In this document: positions 47,834 through 60,700 of the stretch, one piece after another
How positions within the stretch are numbered: position 1 is the first letter of the stretch
Layout: the number at the start of each line of letters is the position of its first letter
NCBI GenBank assembly: GCA_030512335.1
Contig: JAULSU010000001.1
Span: 4,464,001 to 4,528,000, forward strand
Origin: Immersiella caudata
Taxonomy: Eukaryota > Ascomycota > Sordariomycetes > Sordariales > Lasiosphaeriaceae
Direction: 5' to 3'
Length of the DNA: 64,000 nt
Position numbers and translations under genes: made by a program
Notes under the pieces: model-generated
Seen by the model: the letters and a program-made list of their open reading frames with translations, nothing else
Told to the model about the DNA's origin: nothing
Databases searched by the model: none

Positions 47834-50801
47834 ATGTCAAGGAATTGGGCTTCCACATTGAAGCTACCCAAATCCACGTTTCCGTAAGATTGTCTACTGC
47901 GGTCTAGATACAACCCTGTTACTCACAAACGACTTTGCAGACCGCGACCCCTTCCCCACAATCGAGAACGATACATCAAGCAATGTGCCGACGAATTCTA
48001 CGAATGGCAGCGCCAGCATCGGCCGGGCGATGACACCTACTTGCTTCACGATGGGCCCCCCTACGCCAATGGCGACCTACATGCCGGGCATGCGCTGAAC
48101 AAAATCCTGAAGGACATCATCCTGCGCGTCAAGGTCCAGCAGGGGCGCCGGGTGGACTACATTCCAGGTTGGGACTGCCATGGTTTACCGATTGAGCTTA
48201 AAGCTGTCGATGCCGCTAAGGGCAAGAAGATGTCCCCAGGTGCCATCCGAAAAGCTGCCCGCAAGCTTGCCTCCAAGACGGTGCTGAAGCAGATGAAGAG
48301 CTTCCGAACCTACGCTGTCATGGCTGATTGGGATCGCCGATGGACCACCATGGATAAAGCATACGAGATCGAGCAGCTGCGGCTGTTCCAACGCATGGCT
48401 GCGAGCGGTCTCATCTACCGCAAGTACAAACCCGTGTATTGGTCGCCGTCGTCCGGGACGGCGCTGGCCGAGGCCGAGCTGGAATACAACGAGGATCACG
48501 TCTCAAGGGCTGCGTACGTGCGGTTTCCGATTATAGGGGGTACTAGCTCCCTTCCAGGCTTACCAGAGTCCACGAAACTGTATGCTCTCATATGGACTAC
48601 AACACCGTGGACGCTGCCTGCGAACAGAGCTATAGCAGTGTGCGACGACCTCAACTATCACATCGTCCGAATGGGAAAGAATGCAATCTTGGTCGCCGAC
48701 GGATGTTTGGAGCGCCTCTCCAAGATGCTGTTTGGAGAAGGGGTGACCCCTGAAGTTCTTGATACCGTCAAGGGCAGCCAGCTGTCGACCCTGACGTACC
48801 GGAACCCGCTTCAGGGCAAGGTAGGTCTGCCACAGCCCTTTATACATGCCGACTTTGTCACCGCGGACTCCGGCAGTGGTCTTGTGCACTGTGCTCCAGG
48901 TCATGGGTTCGATGACTATCTCGCGTGCAGCGCCCTAGGTATATCCGGCATAGCACCCGTGGATAATGATGGTCGGTTTACGGAAGAGGCATTCCCGGAT
49001 GCGCCTGAGCGGCTGAACGGTCTCTCAGTTCTGGAAAACGGTGGAGCTGTGGTGCTGGATATACTTGGAGAGGACGTCCTGGACGTGAACCAATTCCGCC
49101 ACAAGTATCCGTACGACTGGCGGACGAAGCAGCCTATCATCATAAGAGCCACAGCACAGTGGTTTGCTGACGTTGGCTCGATCAAGGAGCAGGCACTAGC
49201 TGCGCTTGAGGAGGTTCAGTTTGTGCCGGAGACGGGGAGGAATAGACTGGAGGCCTTTGTGAAGGGTCGCAGCGAGTGGTGTATCTCGCGACAGCGGGCA
49301 TGGGGCGTCCCGATACCAGTTATTTACAACGCGCACGGGGAGGCAGTCATAAATGATCAAGTTATTGATCATATCATCTCTGTTGTTGAGGAAAGGGGCA
49401 TGGATGCTTGGTGGAACGATGACCCACACGATCCGGCTTGGGTTCCCTCGTCACTGGGAGACGCTGCGCAGTTCACTCGCGGGACTGATACAATGGATGT
49501 CTGGTTCGACAGTGGCAGCAGTTGGGCCCAGATAGATCGCCAGGCTGACTTGTACCTCGAGGGTTCTGACCAGCATCGTGGCTGGTTTCAGTCCAGTTTG
49601 CTTACCCGGGTTGCCGCCAAGGTTGGTCACAACCCGACGTCGAGCACAACCACCCTCGGGCTATCGCCATTCAAAACGCTCATCACGCATGGCTTCACTT
49701 TGGACAAGGCCGGGAAGAAAATGTCCAAGTCCTTGGGCAACACCATCTCGGCTGATCAGGTTATGGATGGCTCCTTGTTGCCTCCCCTGAAGGTCAAGAA
49801 GAAGGGCGGCGATGGGAAGCCTGTTGCCGATGCCCTTGGTCCCGACGCACTCCGTCTCTGGGTTGCCGGGAGCGATTACACACGAGATATTGTTCTCGGA
49901 GATTCTGTCCTCATGTCCATTCACCAATCTCTGATCAAATACCGAACCATCATCAAAATGCTCACAGGATCGATGCACGAGTCGGCGAGGACAACCCCCT
50001 TGACGGCGCTCGACCACATCGCCCTCGTCCAGCTCAAGACTGTGATGGCTGAGGTAGCCACCCACTACGACAACCACGAGTTCAACAAGGCCATCAGCGC
50101 TATCAACCACTGGATCGTCAATGATCTTTCCGCCTTCTATCTCGAGGCGCTCAAGGACAGGCTGTACTGCGCCGATGGCGGTGGTATACTGGAGCCCATT
50201 TTTATGGGTTTCCTCCGCATGCTGGCGCCCATCACGCCCGTCCTTGTCGAGGAGGCTTGGGAGTATCGGCCGGCGTGGCTGCAGCAAGACACGTGAGTAA
50301 ACTCGCCTCCACCACGGTTCACATCACTAACATCACCGTAGATCCGTCCTCCACCCTCTGAAGCAACTCTACTCTTCGCCCCTCATTGGCTCCTCGCGGC
50401 TCGCGTTTGATGAGACGGAAATCCTCAGGGCAATTCCCATCATCCGGAGTACCCATGATGCTATCAAGGCCGCCGCGGAGGAAGCTCGTGGTAACAAGTG
50501 GCTAGGATCCATGCTGCAGTCATCGGTCGTCTTGAAGGTGGAGAACTCGGCGGCGTTAGAAATCTTGGAGAAGTACAAGAACGAGCTAGATGCAATCTTC
50601 GTAGTTTCATCTGTCGACATCAATGGGGAGCTTCCTGGGGATGAGGTTGGGTGGAAGGTGGTGAGGGAATGCGAGGTTGGCACGGTCGTGGTGTTGCCGC
50701 CGAGACTGCGTAAGTGCCCTAGATGTTGGAGGTATGTGGCGGAGGCCGAGGACAAGCTGTGCGCGAGGTGTGATAGCGTGGTTGGCGAGGGGGTTGATTA
50801 A
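47834..50801 (+). CDS. ISM1: Mitochondrial isoleucyl-tRNA synthetase
   Basis: Class I aminoacyl-tRNA synthetase that charges mitochondrial tRNA-Ile. Exons 47834-47883, 47941-50292 and 50342-50801 give 953 aa; introns are 57 and 49 bp, the second with branch CACTAAC. Seen in order: STLKLPKSTFP at the N-terminus, which matches the LPKT-x-FP start of mitochondrial and bacterial IleRS; LLHDGPPYANGDLHAGH, the HIGH motif (H64 and H67); PGWDCHGLPIE; the editing domain with WTTTPWTLPANRA; MDVWFDSGSSW; KKMSKSLGN with the KMSKS lysine at K610; and a C-terminal zinc finger, KCPRCWR and CARC. The bacterial-type C-terminal zinc site and the length argue for the organellar enzyme rather than the ~1,070-residue cytosolic one. 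An upstream ATG at 47817 is in another frame. Confidence 0.95.
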
Positions 50802-51294
50802 TGGGGTTTGTGGGTTTAAGTGTAGATATAGATGTAGATATCATTGTATGAATACTTAACTGTACAGATGTATGGATATATTCCCTGCTCGATCACGGAC
50901 TCAATCCTGGGAGAAGTTAGAGGCGAGGGCCTGCAAGACTGGTACCTTTTCAGCCCATTGTACAAATACCTTACATTGTAAATTGTTTAGTGCATAGTTT
51001 GTCCATCAAAAGACGGCATGACAAAGAGGAAATGCTGGGGGAAATGGACAAGGGGAAGTGTAGTTGCAGTTGCTCTGGTCGGGAGGTTTATCGAGGTACT
51101 TGCCCCACCCAGTCGCAGGAACCAAGCTCCAAACGAAAGCTCCCGCTGCGGGGCACAGTTGTAAAATCCCAAGATTTTTCTGTTATCTTATCATCAGACC
51201 GCTCCAAAATTTTGAACCCATCGCTGCCACCACGGTTCTCGAACCTCACCAAGTTCGCCAATTCCGCTCAATTGCCCTCTGAGCTTCCCCCAAA
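50802..51294. other. Intergenic region between tandem genes
   Basis: It holds the 3' flank of ISM1 (with TAGATATAGATGTAGATA-like direct repeats just after the stop) and the promoter of ROK1. No gene recognised. Confidence 0.5.
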
Positions 51295-53511
51295 ATGGAC
51301 ATCTTCAAAGTCCTCTCCCGAGGCATCAAATCTAACCCGAAAAAACACACCCCCGGCTCCGCCCTCCCCTCCGCTGGCGCCCGTCCTAACCCACAATTCT
51401 TCCACGACGAAGTCGCTGGCGCCGCGTCGCGCGGGAAGAAGCGCAAGAGGAGAAAGGGTGCTGCTTCTGGCGAAAACAACAACGAGGCGAGCCGCGACGA
51501 TGACGATTCGGACATTAGCGACGTTGATTACTTTGCGCCGAAGGGGGCTGCAAAAAAGACGAAGGAGCCCACCCCCACAGAGCAAGCCGAATCGCCGAAA
51601 GAACCGCGCAAGCCGAAGCTACTAGATGAGGAGGAGTGCCGCGCTACTTTGAAGTCGCATAGGCTAAAGTTTACGATTCTCGGAGGGGGGGGGGAAGCGA
51701 GTGCCGCGCCGGCGAAGAAGAAGGTGAAGAAGGGAGAGGAGGAAAAGGAGAAGGAGAAGGAGAAACATAAAGAGCAGATCTTCCCGCAGCCGTTAACAGC
51801 GTTTGGGGAATTGAGATATGTGTATGGGGTGGCGCCGCAAGTGTCGGATAATTTGGTACGGCAGGGCTTCCGTGTGCCAACGGAGGTGCAGATGGGGAGT
51901 TTGCCATTGTTGTTGAGACCAGGGGTGGCGGTTAAGGGGGTGGGAGAGGGAGGCGTGGACTTCTTGGGGGTAGCACCGACAGGGAGTGGGAAGACGATCA
52001 GTTTTCTGATTCCAGCGATTGATGCGGTGTTGAGGAGGAGGGCGGAGGAAGGTGGTGCGGCAGAGGAGAATATGTTGCAGGCGGTGGTGGTTGCGCCGAC
52101 AAGGGAGTTGGCAAGTCAGATTGTAAATGAGGGCAGGAAGCTGGCTATTGGGACGGGCGTGAGGGTTGTGTTGATGAAGAGGAGTTTGAGGTTGGTGGCG
52201 GAGGATTTGGCAAAGAAAGGGGACGGCGAGGCGGACGGCGAGGCGGCGAGTGAAGGTGAAGGGGAAGATGGCTCTCAGCAGAGCGAGGAGGAGTCCGAGG
52301 TTGAGAAGGAGGAGAATGAGGGTGATTTGAAAGAGCCTAAAGGTCCTGCGAGGGTGGACATTCTAGTGACAACGCCAAAGACCCTGCTTAACCTCCTCTC
52401 TGGGGAGAAGGCGGTGGCCAAGAACCCAAAGGCTAAGAAGGCTTTGCCGACTGTCCGGTCTCTCATACTCGACGAAGCAGATGTCCTTCTGGATCCCATC
52501 TTCCGGAAGCAGACAATGGCTATCTGGCGAGCCTGCACCCGTCCGGACCTGGCCCTTACCTGTTGGTCTGCCACCATGGCGTCTAACATCGAGGCCCTGA
52601 TTACAAAGGAGCTCGAGAAGCGAGCGAGGCGCCTCTCAATCGGCCATCCTTACCCCGTTATTCGACTCGTTGTCGGTCTCAAGGACACGGCTGTCCCCAA
52701 CGTTACCCACAAACTCATTTACACCGCCACCGAGGAAGGCAAACTCCTAGCCATCCGCCAACTACTGCACCCTGTCTCCGAGCCCGGCTCCGGGCCCCCG
52801 CTGCGGCCTCCGTTCCTCGTCTTCACGCAGACCATTGAGCGTGCCCAAGCTCTCCACGACGAGCTAAAATACGATATCCCACTCGAAGCTGGCGGCTCAG
52901 CACGTGTCGCCGTGCTTCACTCCTCTCTAGCTGACTCTGTCCGCTCAAAGATCATGGCCCGTTTCCGCGCCGGCGAGGTCTGGGTTCTCATTACAACCGA
53001 TATACTAGCTCGCGGTGTTGACTTCGCCGGTGTCAACGGCGTTGTCAACTACGACGTTCCCGGTTCAGCCGCCGCCTACGTCCACAGAGTGGGCCGAACC
53101 GGCCGCGCCGGTCGCGAGGGTGGTGTGGCTGTCACGTTCTACACGAAGGATGATATCCCCTTTGTCAAGAGCGTCGCCAACGTCATTGCTGCTAGCGAGA
53201 AGCAAGCCTCCTCTGGGAAGGCGAGCGCAGATACCTCCAACAGCACCGTGCAAAAGTGGTTGCTGGATGCGCTGCCGAAGGTGGCGAAGGAGGATAAGCG
53301 GAAGCTGAAGGTCCGCGGCGTCGAGTCCCGACGGGCGGGCGGAAAGGCGTCTATCACCACAAAGAGCACTTGGGAGTTGCGAAAGGAGAGGAATAAACTT
53401 GGTGCTATTGAGGCGAGCAAGCGGAAGAAGAGAGAAGCAGGGAAGAATTGGGGCGGTAAGGGAAAGGATCAAGATGGGAGTGGTGAGGAGTGGGGAGGTT
53501 TGGATGATTAA
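51295..53511 (+). CDS. ROK1: ATP-dependent DEAD-box RNA helicase ROK1
   Basis: Nucleolar helicase needed for early 18S rRNA processing and release of snoRNA from the 90S/40S precursor. A single exon encodes 738 aa, the usual length for fungal Rok1. The N-terminal MDIFKVLSRG is typical of the family, followed by a basic and acidic low-complexity region. Motifs: Q motif GFRVPTEVQM; motif I APTGSGKT (residues 227-234); PTRELASQI; the DEAD box at 393-396 in LILDEADVLL; SAT at 425-427; LITTDILARGVDF; and HRVGRTGRAG from residue 597. Between motifs Ia and Ib there is an acidic insertion (about residues 310-345) that is characteristic of Rok1. The C-terminus is basic (KRKKREAGKNWGGKG). Codon usage changes along the gene, from G-ending to C-ending. 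Confidence 0.95.
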   Translation: MDIFKVLSRGIKSNPKKHTPGSALPSAGARPNPQFFHDEVAGAASRGKKRKRRKGAASGENNNEASRDDDDSDISDVDYFAPKGAAKKTKEPTPTEQAESPKEPRKPKLLDEEECRATLKSHRLKFTILGGGGEASAAPAKKKVKKGEEEKEKEKEKHKEQIFPQPLTAFGELRYVYGVAPQVSDNLVRQGFRVPTEVQMGSLPLLLRPGVAVKGVGEGGVDFLGVAPTGSGKTISFLIPAIDAVLRRRAEEGGAAEENMLQAVVVAPTRELASQIVNEGRKLAIGTGVRVVLMKRSLRLVAEDLAKKGDGEADGEAASEGEGEDGSQQSEEESEVEKEENEGDLKEPKGPARVDILVTTPKTLLNLLSGEKAVAKNPKAKKALPTVRSLILDEADVLLDPIFRKQTMAIWRACTRPDLALTCWSATMASNIEALITKELEKRARRLSIGHPYPVIRLVVGLKDTAVPNVTHKLIYTATEEGKLLAIRQLLHPVSEPGSGPPLRPPFLVFTQTIERAQALHDELKYDIPLEAGGSARVAVLHSSLADSVRSKIMARFRAGEVWVLITTDILARGVDFAGVNGVVNYDVPGSAAAYVHRVGRTGRAGREGGVAVTFYTKDDIPFVKSVANVIAASEKQASSGKASADTSNSTVQKWLLDALPKVAKEDKRKLKVRGVESRRAGGKASITTKSTWELRKERNKLGAIEASKRKKREAGKNWGGKGKDQDGSGEEWGGLDD

Positions 53512-54591
53512 AAGACCTGGTGATTGCTGAGATGTCATTGATACCCGTTTGGGAAGTAGGAGGGGGTCATGTTTACATAAGAGGTAGAATCAAATGTGGT
53601 TGCCCAGCGGCAGAAGATTGTGCATGGGCACTGTACCCTCTTGTCGCGTACCCTGTACCTTGGTTCAGGTATGCTAAGACTCAAGGGTTGCAATGAAAGT
53701 AAATGCACCTTTCGAGGTGGCCTCAACACGCTTGTGTGTACCGACGCAGCAATGCCCTCTCAGGTAGTTTCAATACGCATTGCGCCACACGGGTGTCGAC
53801 CTCAGCTCACACTCCGTTGCAACAGGTGCCCTATGTACCTGAACCAGGGCTCATACACCCACCGTTGACAGAATACTTGATACATTCAAGTGCTTGCTAA
53901 TTCATCCAAGGGATCAATCAGCTGCGCAGGGCGCGGGAACGCCCTTGTCCACCAACACTTTGTCCATCAAATACAACCCTTCAAGTTGTCTCCAAAACAC
54001 CACCGCCGCAAGACACGACAGCATTGAAACCAGACTAAACCAATACGCAAGTAATTAGCTAAACTGCAGCATTATACATGACCACTGTGATTATCACCTT
54101 TTACAGATGATCCCAAAGAGATACAGATCTCAACACGACGACCGGCATATGAGTTAGGTTGGTATCTTTGAAGACCTCACCCGCAAGCCGACTCCTACGC
54201 CTCAGCCAACTCGGCAGCTCGCTAGCAGCGCTATCCTGGCGACTAGGTACTGTATACCGCATCTTAACCCCATAACCGACCGATGATATACCCTCATGAA
54301 TGATGACTGCTCCCAAAAGAGACCGGATGGGTCACAAGCCGTGTTAGCGTGACTTCCATCCTCTAATCAAACTTCCAAATAGGAAAGGGGTATGAACGCC
54401 TTTGATCCATGAGACTCCCCCCGCGCTACGACCCGACCTCCCGTTACATGTTTCTCTCCGTTGATAGCCTTTCGCTGCTGTTGTCATAAAGGCCCGTGGT
54501 CAGCCAAAGATGGAGGCCACTTGACTTTCAGCTGCTTAAGTCCTGCGTTTCCATTGTTTTGAGAGTCGCATATGGTCGACTGTTTCAAGTT
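53512..54591. other. Intergenic region between convergent genes
   Basis: It holds the 3' flanks of ROK1 and of the minus-strand WC-2 gene. No coding frame or RNA gene recognised. Confidence 0.5.
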
Positions 54592-56289
54592 TTAGGCCAT
54601 ACCCTCCATGGGTGTCTGGCCGTCTTGCCCGCCACCGCCACCGCCACCGCCGCCGGCGTTTTTCTTCTTCTCCTTCTTCGCCCAGCGGAGACCGCACGCG
54701 TTACAAAGCGTTTTTGGTCCGCTGGGTCCTTTCCTCCACTCGGGCGAGTCAAGCGTACCTAGAGGGGTCAATGGCCATCCGAGCATGCTAATTAAGGCGG
54801 GAAAACGTACCGCAGTCGGTGCACACATACTCCTCTGCAACCTTTAGTTTTTTCTTTTTGTCTCCTATACGCGGGTCGCGATCCATGGGAATGGCAATGC
54901 CTGCGTCGCCCTTGATCAATGTTGGGCTTCCGTTGCCCGTCATGACGGCCCTAGCCCGTTCACCATCTGTATACCGAATCCCGGTAAGCATTTCGATGGT
55001 ATCTTCATGCGTCGCTCCTTCATAACGCGCCATCTTGTCCCGAATGGAGTCCGGCCGCACGCCAACAATATCCTCGAGGTTCTCGCGCGTAAGCGCAACC
55101 TTTTCCTGCGTGGGCCGCTCCGGAGGCGGCATCGACAGATCAGGGCTCGTGGCGACGTTGGCGCTGGGTTGGTAAAAGGGCGTCGCGTTACCAGCTCGAG
55201 CGGTTCCTTCTGACGGGGTCATATCAGACCTTCCTTCCTGGCTCTGGCGCCAGGTTCGTTGCGTTTCTTCAGCCTCTTCGGCCTCTTCCCGCTTCAGTTC
55301 GGCAATGCGGCGCTTCAGGCGCTCGTTCTCCATCTTGTGCTCGAGAAACGAGTTCAGGAGAGCAGCCTGTTTAGTTGGGTGCGGCCTGGCCATCATAAAG
55401 ACAGCCTGGCAAAAGGGCGTCTGGTTGTTGGGATTGGGGGCAAACTTGGCGGCGGCGATGTGGGCGTGGCCCACAGTTTCGAAGATGGCGTACGTGCCAT
55501 CCTTCTTCTTGAAGCGGTAGAACATGCGCAGCGGGGCGCCCGAGGCGATGGCGTCGTTGAACTCGGAATTGAAGACACCGACGTCGTCAGGATGCAGAAG
55601 ATCAGGCAGGAATTTGTTGAGAATTTCGGGTCCTTTGAACCCGGTCAAACGTTCGACACTGGGCGACACATGCTTGATCTTGCCGTTGGCGTCGAGGATA
55701 TGTAGCCAATCCTTCATCTCCTCGACGACGCGCGCTGGCCAGTTACGGCGCTTGGTAAACTCGGTCAGCGTGCTAGCGACGGCGTGGTTGTTGGCAGCGG
55801 AGCTCATGCCGGCCGCAGGCATAGGGCCCGCACCAGCCATGTTCGGGGTCATGTCCTCGGGCGAGAAAACCTGCTGCTGTTCGGCGGAGGTGGCCGCTGA
55901 TGCCGCTGCCAAGGTGGCCGAAGGACCCTGCGCGACTCCGGCCGACCCGTAGGGCTGCGACATTGCATCGCTGACGTCGAGGTTCATGGGTATGCCGTCA
56001 AAGTTGGAGAAAAGCGCGTTGTCCAGCAGCGACATCATGTCATTGCCATTGGCGCCCATCTGCAGTTGAGATCAGCGGGCGGGGCTTGTGTCTCTTTCGC
56101 TTTGTCCGTTCGGCCCAAGTTGGCTCCCGCCAGCAAGCACAAGAAGGTGGCGAGGAGCGCGGTAACCACTCCCTCTGCACGGGATAAAGGGCAAAAGAAA
56201 GCAATCGCAGCGAGCTGGATGAAAAGGGGGCGGACCTGTTGCGGTGCTGACATGTCTGGGACGGCGAAGCCGTCATAGACATTAGACAT
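54592..56289 (-). CDS. wc-2: White collar-2: PAS and GATA zinc-finger blue-light/clock regulator
   Basis: Partner of the photoreceptor WC-1 in the white collar complex, which binds GATA-type light-response elements and drives the clock gene frq in Neurospora. Minus-strand exons 56236-56289, 54811-56059 and 54592-54758 give 489 aa. The PAS domain lies at about residues 130-230 (WLHILDANGKIKHVSPSVE, HPDDVGVFNSEF, MFYRFKKKDGTYAIFETVG). A Lys/Glu-rich helical stretch follows (EHKMENERLKRRIAELKREE). The GATA finger has C431, C434, C453 and C456 (C-x2-C-x18-C-x2-C) in CTDCG, EWRKGPSG and LCNACGLRW. The 52-bp second intron splits the finger between its cysteine pairs. The first intron (176 bp) has the atypical donor GTCCGC, so the first 18 residues are less certain; MGANGNDMM at 56059 could serve as a start. 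The protein ends in a Gly run. Confidence 0.92.
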
Positions 56290-57789
56290 GATTGAGTTTG
56301 TGCTTCAAGGGGCAGAGGCACTGGGCAGGGGGTGTCGCCGACCAGTCGAGAGCGAGGCTGCTTGGCTGCTCTGTTGGGTTGCTGGAGCTGTTGCTCTTGC
56401 TGCTACAAACCGACGAGTCGAATTATTCGTCCGCCACGGCGTAACGACCGAGGGACAGCATAGACGGCGCTTCCGATCGGGCGCTGCACATTGCCGAGCT
56501 CGGTGTGCGAGAGAAGTGAAAAACAAATAGCGAGGCTCAACGAAAGGTTGGGTTCGGAAAGAGTGGCAAGATTAAAACCCCGTGAGGATGGAGGCCCCAA
56601 ACTCGGCAAGCGGAGGTGGTGCACGAAGTCGACTGTTCCGCTGGATGCAGTCGAGGTTTGTATCTTGGTGCCAACGCCGATCAGGAAGCCCAGGCCTGGT
56701 CGTCGCGGGGTTCTTGGTATTTTAGGATGGGAATTATGAATTCCATCTTCGAGCCCCCACTATCCTCTCTCTGACCGCAGCTGGATCTAGGCGGGCCTTT
56801 GCTCCTCCCCTCGATAGGGTGGCTGGCACGGCAAGGTCGCAGCGGTTCCCTTGCCATAGCCTGCCCGACAGTGCCAACGTCACAGGCCTGCCACTGCTTC
56901 CTTGGGACCAGTGCCTGACCTTGACTGGTGGCCCTAGATAGAGTGTGATAATGACGCTATCGACTCGAGATAACTCGTATGGCGCAGAGCACCTGCGGTA
57001 CCTCGGGGCTGACACGAGGCGACCAGGAGCCGAATGTTTCGGCAAACACTCGCGACTCTATATATTTCCCGCACAAACCATGGCAAAAATCCCACTTGAA
57101 GGGTCGCTCGGAGCCTGTGTTCCAGACCGCGACGGGAACGGCAGGGGACATGCCTCTCGTTAGGTCTGCTTGGCAGCCAGTCGGCTGTCGACCACCAATT
57201 ACCGATGAAGAGGCAAGAGAACGCAAACAAGATGCAAACCGACGCCCCTGAAAGTAGCTGGCACGGGCGCCAAAGGGCCTTGGCGATAGGCTGGCCGTTT
57301 TGACATCATCAAGTTGCACGAGACCAAGGGACGCCGCAGCTCTGTGGGACCGTGGAGGCCCAGTCAGCGATTGAAGCAGCTCGTCGGCCTATTCAGAATC
57401 TTACGACAAAGCCTCTCATCAAGCGATTCGCCTAGCGGCCTTTTACAAGGGCTGGGGATGCGCTGAGAGAATGGCCTGATCTGTGCATATCCACGGCGGG
57501 ATATGGCGGGGCATTCCGTCCGAGCGAGTTGGTTCCACGAAGGACCAGTCTTGTCATCACGAGCGAGCGTCTCCACTGTGCTGTGGTGGGGTAGCATTGA
57601 CAGTGTTTGCCTCAGGCCGTCACATTGTGGGCGGTTATCGATAAGACTCGTTTAGGCAGCTCGGTCATGTGAAGACGTGAACCCAGCGCCATTCGCGTCG
57701 AGGTTCTGCCAGGATCCCACTGCAAACCACGAAACCAAGCGCGACTACCACGCGTTTGCGGTTTAGCTTCACCGACCACACATGAAACC
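56290..57789. other. Divergent intergenic region between wc-2 and RAD50
   Basis: It should contain both promoters. Short frames only; a TATATATTT sequence lies at about 57058. No GATA cluster that I could assign to autoregulation. Confidence 0.5.
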
Positions 57790-60700
57790 ATGTCGAGGAT
57801 TGAGAAGCTCTCCATATTGGGAGTCCGCTCCTTCGGGACGCTGGGCCAGGAAACCATTGCCTTCAATACCCCGCTGACTCTGATTGTCGGCTACAACGGC
57901 TCGGGCAAAACCACCATTATCGAGTGCCTCAAATATGCCACCACCGGAGAGCTGCCGCCCAACAGCAAGGGCGGCGCATTTGTGCACGACCCCGATGTAA
58001 GTTTCATCGTTATCGCTATGTCCAGGCTGGTGTGGGGCTGACGAGTAGGCGCCCAGCTTGCTGGCGAGAAAGAGGTTCGCGGCCAGATCAAATTGTCCTT
58101 CCGGTCGACGATCGGCGAGCCTTATGTTATTACGAGAAACATTCAGGTTATCGTTAAGAACTCCAAAAAGACATTCCACGCCCTAGAGGGGAGTTTGTTG
58201 CTTCGGAACAGCGGAGAGCGCACCTCCATCTCGAGCAGGGTTGGCGGACTTGACGAGCTTGTTCCTTCAAAGCTGGGGGTTTCTTCAGCCGTGCTGGACT
58301 CCGTTATTTTCTGCCACCAGGACGAGTCACTCTGGCCCATGAGCGAGCCTGGAACGCTGAAGAAACGATTTGACGAGATCTTCGATGCCTCGAAATATGC
58401 CAAAGTTATTGATAACCTCAAAGTTCTTCGCAAGAGGAAGGGGGACGATCTGAAGTTGCTCGTCGTTCAAGAGGCAAACGACAAGGCGAACAAGGAGAGG
58501 GCCGACAAGGTCGACAGAGAGATGGACAAGCTCACGAGGGAGATTGAAGAATCTCGGGCGGAGGCCCATCGACTCTGGGACCAAATGGCCGAGGAGCAAA
58601 CTCGAGCCACGGAGAAAAAAAAGCAGGCCAATAGCTTCCTTGACATCGTGCACGATCTCAAGAATAAGAGGGAGAGGCTTGAGTTCAAGAAGGAAGCGAT
58701 TGAGGAGTTGCAGAGTCGTATTGGGGAGATGCCTGATTCAGATGCCGTCTTGAGCGGTATTTTGGACGAATATGAGAAGACGACCGAAAGGACAATCTGC
58801 GACCGGGATCGCAAAGCAAACCAGCTTCGCGAGCTCCAGGCGGAGCTCAGATCAGTTCGCGGGAACCATACGTCTAAGGTGACCGAGCAAGGCAAACACC
58901 AGTCCGACAAGGAAAAGTACGAACATCAACTAGTTACCAGAAGCGAAATAGTTCAGGAGGCCGCTCACAGACATGGCATCCGCGGCTACGATGACGAGCT
59001 GGATGATGAACGCATTGGTGTCTTTTGCGACCGCATCCAAAAGACGTTCAACGACAAGAAGCGGGAGCTAGAGCGTCTTCAGCACGACAACGCAGCCGAG
59101 ATTGATCAGAAGGCTGGCGTCATCGCAGAACTGGAGGCAAGGAAGGCGTCGCTTGCAAAAGACCGCACGTCTGCAGCGGAACGAAATAAAGCTGTCGGCA
59201 AGGATATCGCCGTGGCACAGAGTGAGCTCAGTAGCCTGAACGTTGACGAGGGCGCGGAAGCGATTCTGCAGACCGAGGTTCAGGAGCTGGAGTCGAGAAT
59301 CGAGGCGGCAAAAGCTGACGAGCGAGCGGCGGATTCAGACGCTCGGATAGAAAGTGTGCAAGACGACATTTCGAAGCTGGAGAACCAAGCCACAAGGTTG
59401 AACCAAGAGCTAGTGGAGTGCACAAGGCTATCGTCCGAACGCGCACAGCTCGACCTGCGCAAGAAGCAAATCGCAGAGCGCCGGCGAGATTTGGATGCGC
59501 TGAAAGGTATATGGGCCGAACAATTGTCGGGGGCGGTAGGCGGGAGCTGGGAACCCGACACCATCGAAGCGCAGTTCAAGAGTGCTATCAAACAACAGAA
59601 CGCCCTAGTTGCTGACTGCAGGGAGAAAAAGGACAAGGCACAGCAGGAATACAAGCAGCTAGAGTACAAGCTGACCGCCACCCGGGATAAGAAAGCCAAG
59701 TCGTCTGAAGAGATGGAACGCTGCAAATCGGCAGTGATCCAAGCACTCAAGGATGTGGATGCCGAGGACCTGGTAGTTGAAGCTTACGAAGAAGAAGTTG
59801 CAAGTATCGAGAAAACCCTCGGTGAGGCTGAGTTGGATCTCGAGCTCTTCGAGAGCATGAAGAAGTTTTATCTGAAGGCCGAAGAACACGCTACAAAGCA
59901 GAACAAGTGCACCCTCTGCTCCCGGTCATTTGGCTCTGACGATGCGTCGAGGTCAAAGCTCCTCAAGAAAATCACTGACAGGGTCAGCGACAAGGAGAAG
60001 GATTTGTACAGCCAATCTGCCGCTGAAAGAAAGAAGGAGCTCAGCATTCTCCGGAAAGTCCGCCAGCAGTATGACACGTACCGACGCCTAGGGGCAGAGC
60101 TGCCGCCCTTGGCCAAAGAGGTCGACGAGTTGATAGCCCAGAAGGAAAGATTAGATCGGCGCCTTGAGGACTACGATGATGCCTACATCAAGGCGGAAGA
60201 GAGATACCAGGAGGTAGAATCGCTACGCAAGTGTGTGATGCAGATTTCTCAGACGCACAGGGATATCATCGACTCAGAGGCATATGTCGAGAGGTCACAA
60301 CAATCCTCGAGTGTGGTGGTGCGAAGCCCAGACGAAATCAACGCAGAGCAGACAACTTGCTCAGCGCAGACCCGCTCGGCCCACACGAACTTGAAGATGC
60401 TGACCATGGAGAAACAACGCTTGAAGGACGTGGTAACGCAGCTCGAGCACGAGAAGCACGAAGTGAGACACAAGATCTCCAAGGTTGCTCTGGAGTTTGC
60501 GCGGAAAAAGACTCTTCAAGATGCCATTCGGCGGCACAAGGAGGAGCAGAACCGGCTCCGTGAGGCCATGCAATCAGCCAAAAGTGGCGAGGAAGCCATC
60601 ATCCCAGAGATTTCTGCCGCTCGGGCTGCTTTGGACGAAGTTCGAAGCCGCGGTCGAGAGAAGGAGAAGAAGCTCGCCGACGAGCGAGATTCGATTGCCA

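Noticed and set aside
57997..58048. Earlier TAG acceptor (58048) for the RAD50 intron
   Set aside because: It puts exon 2 out of frame; the CAG at 58056 gives the conserved LAGEKEV junction.
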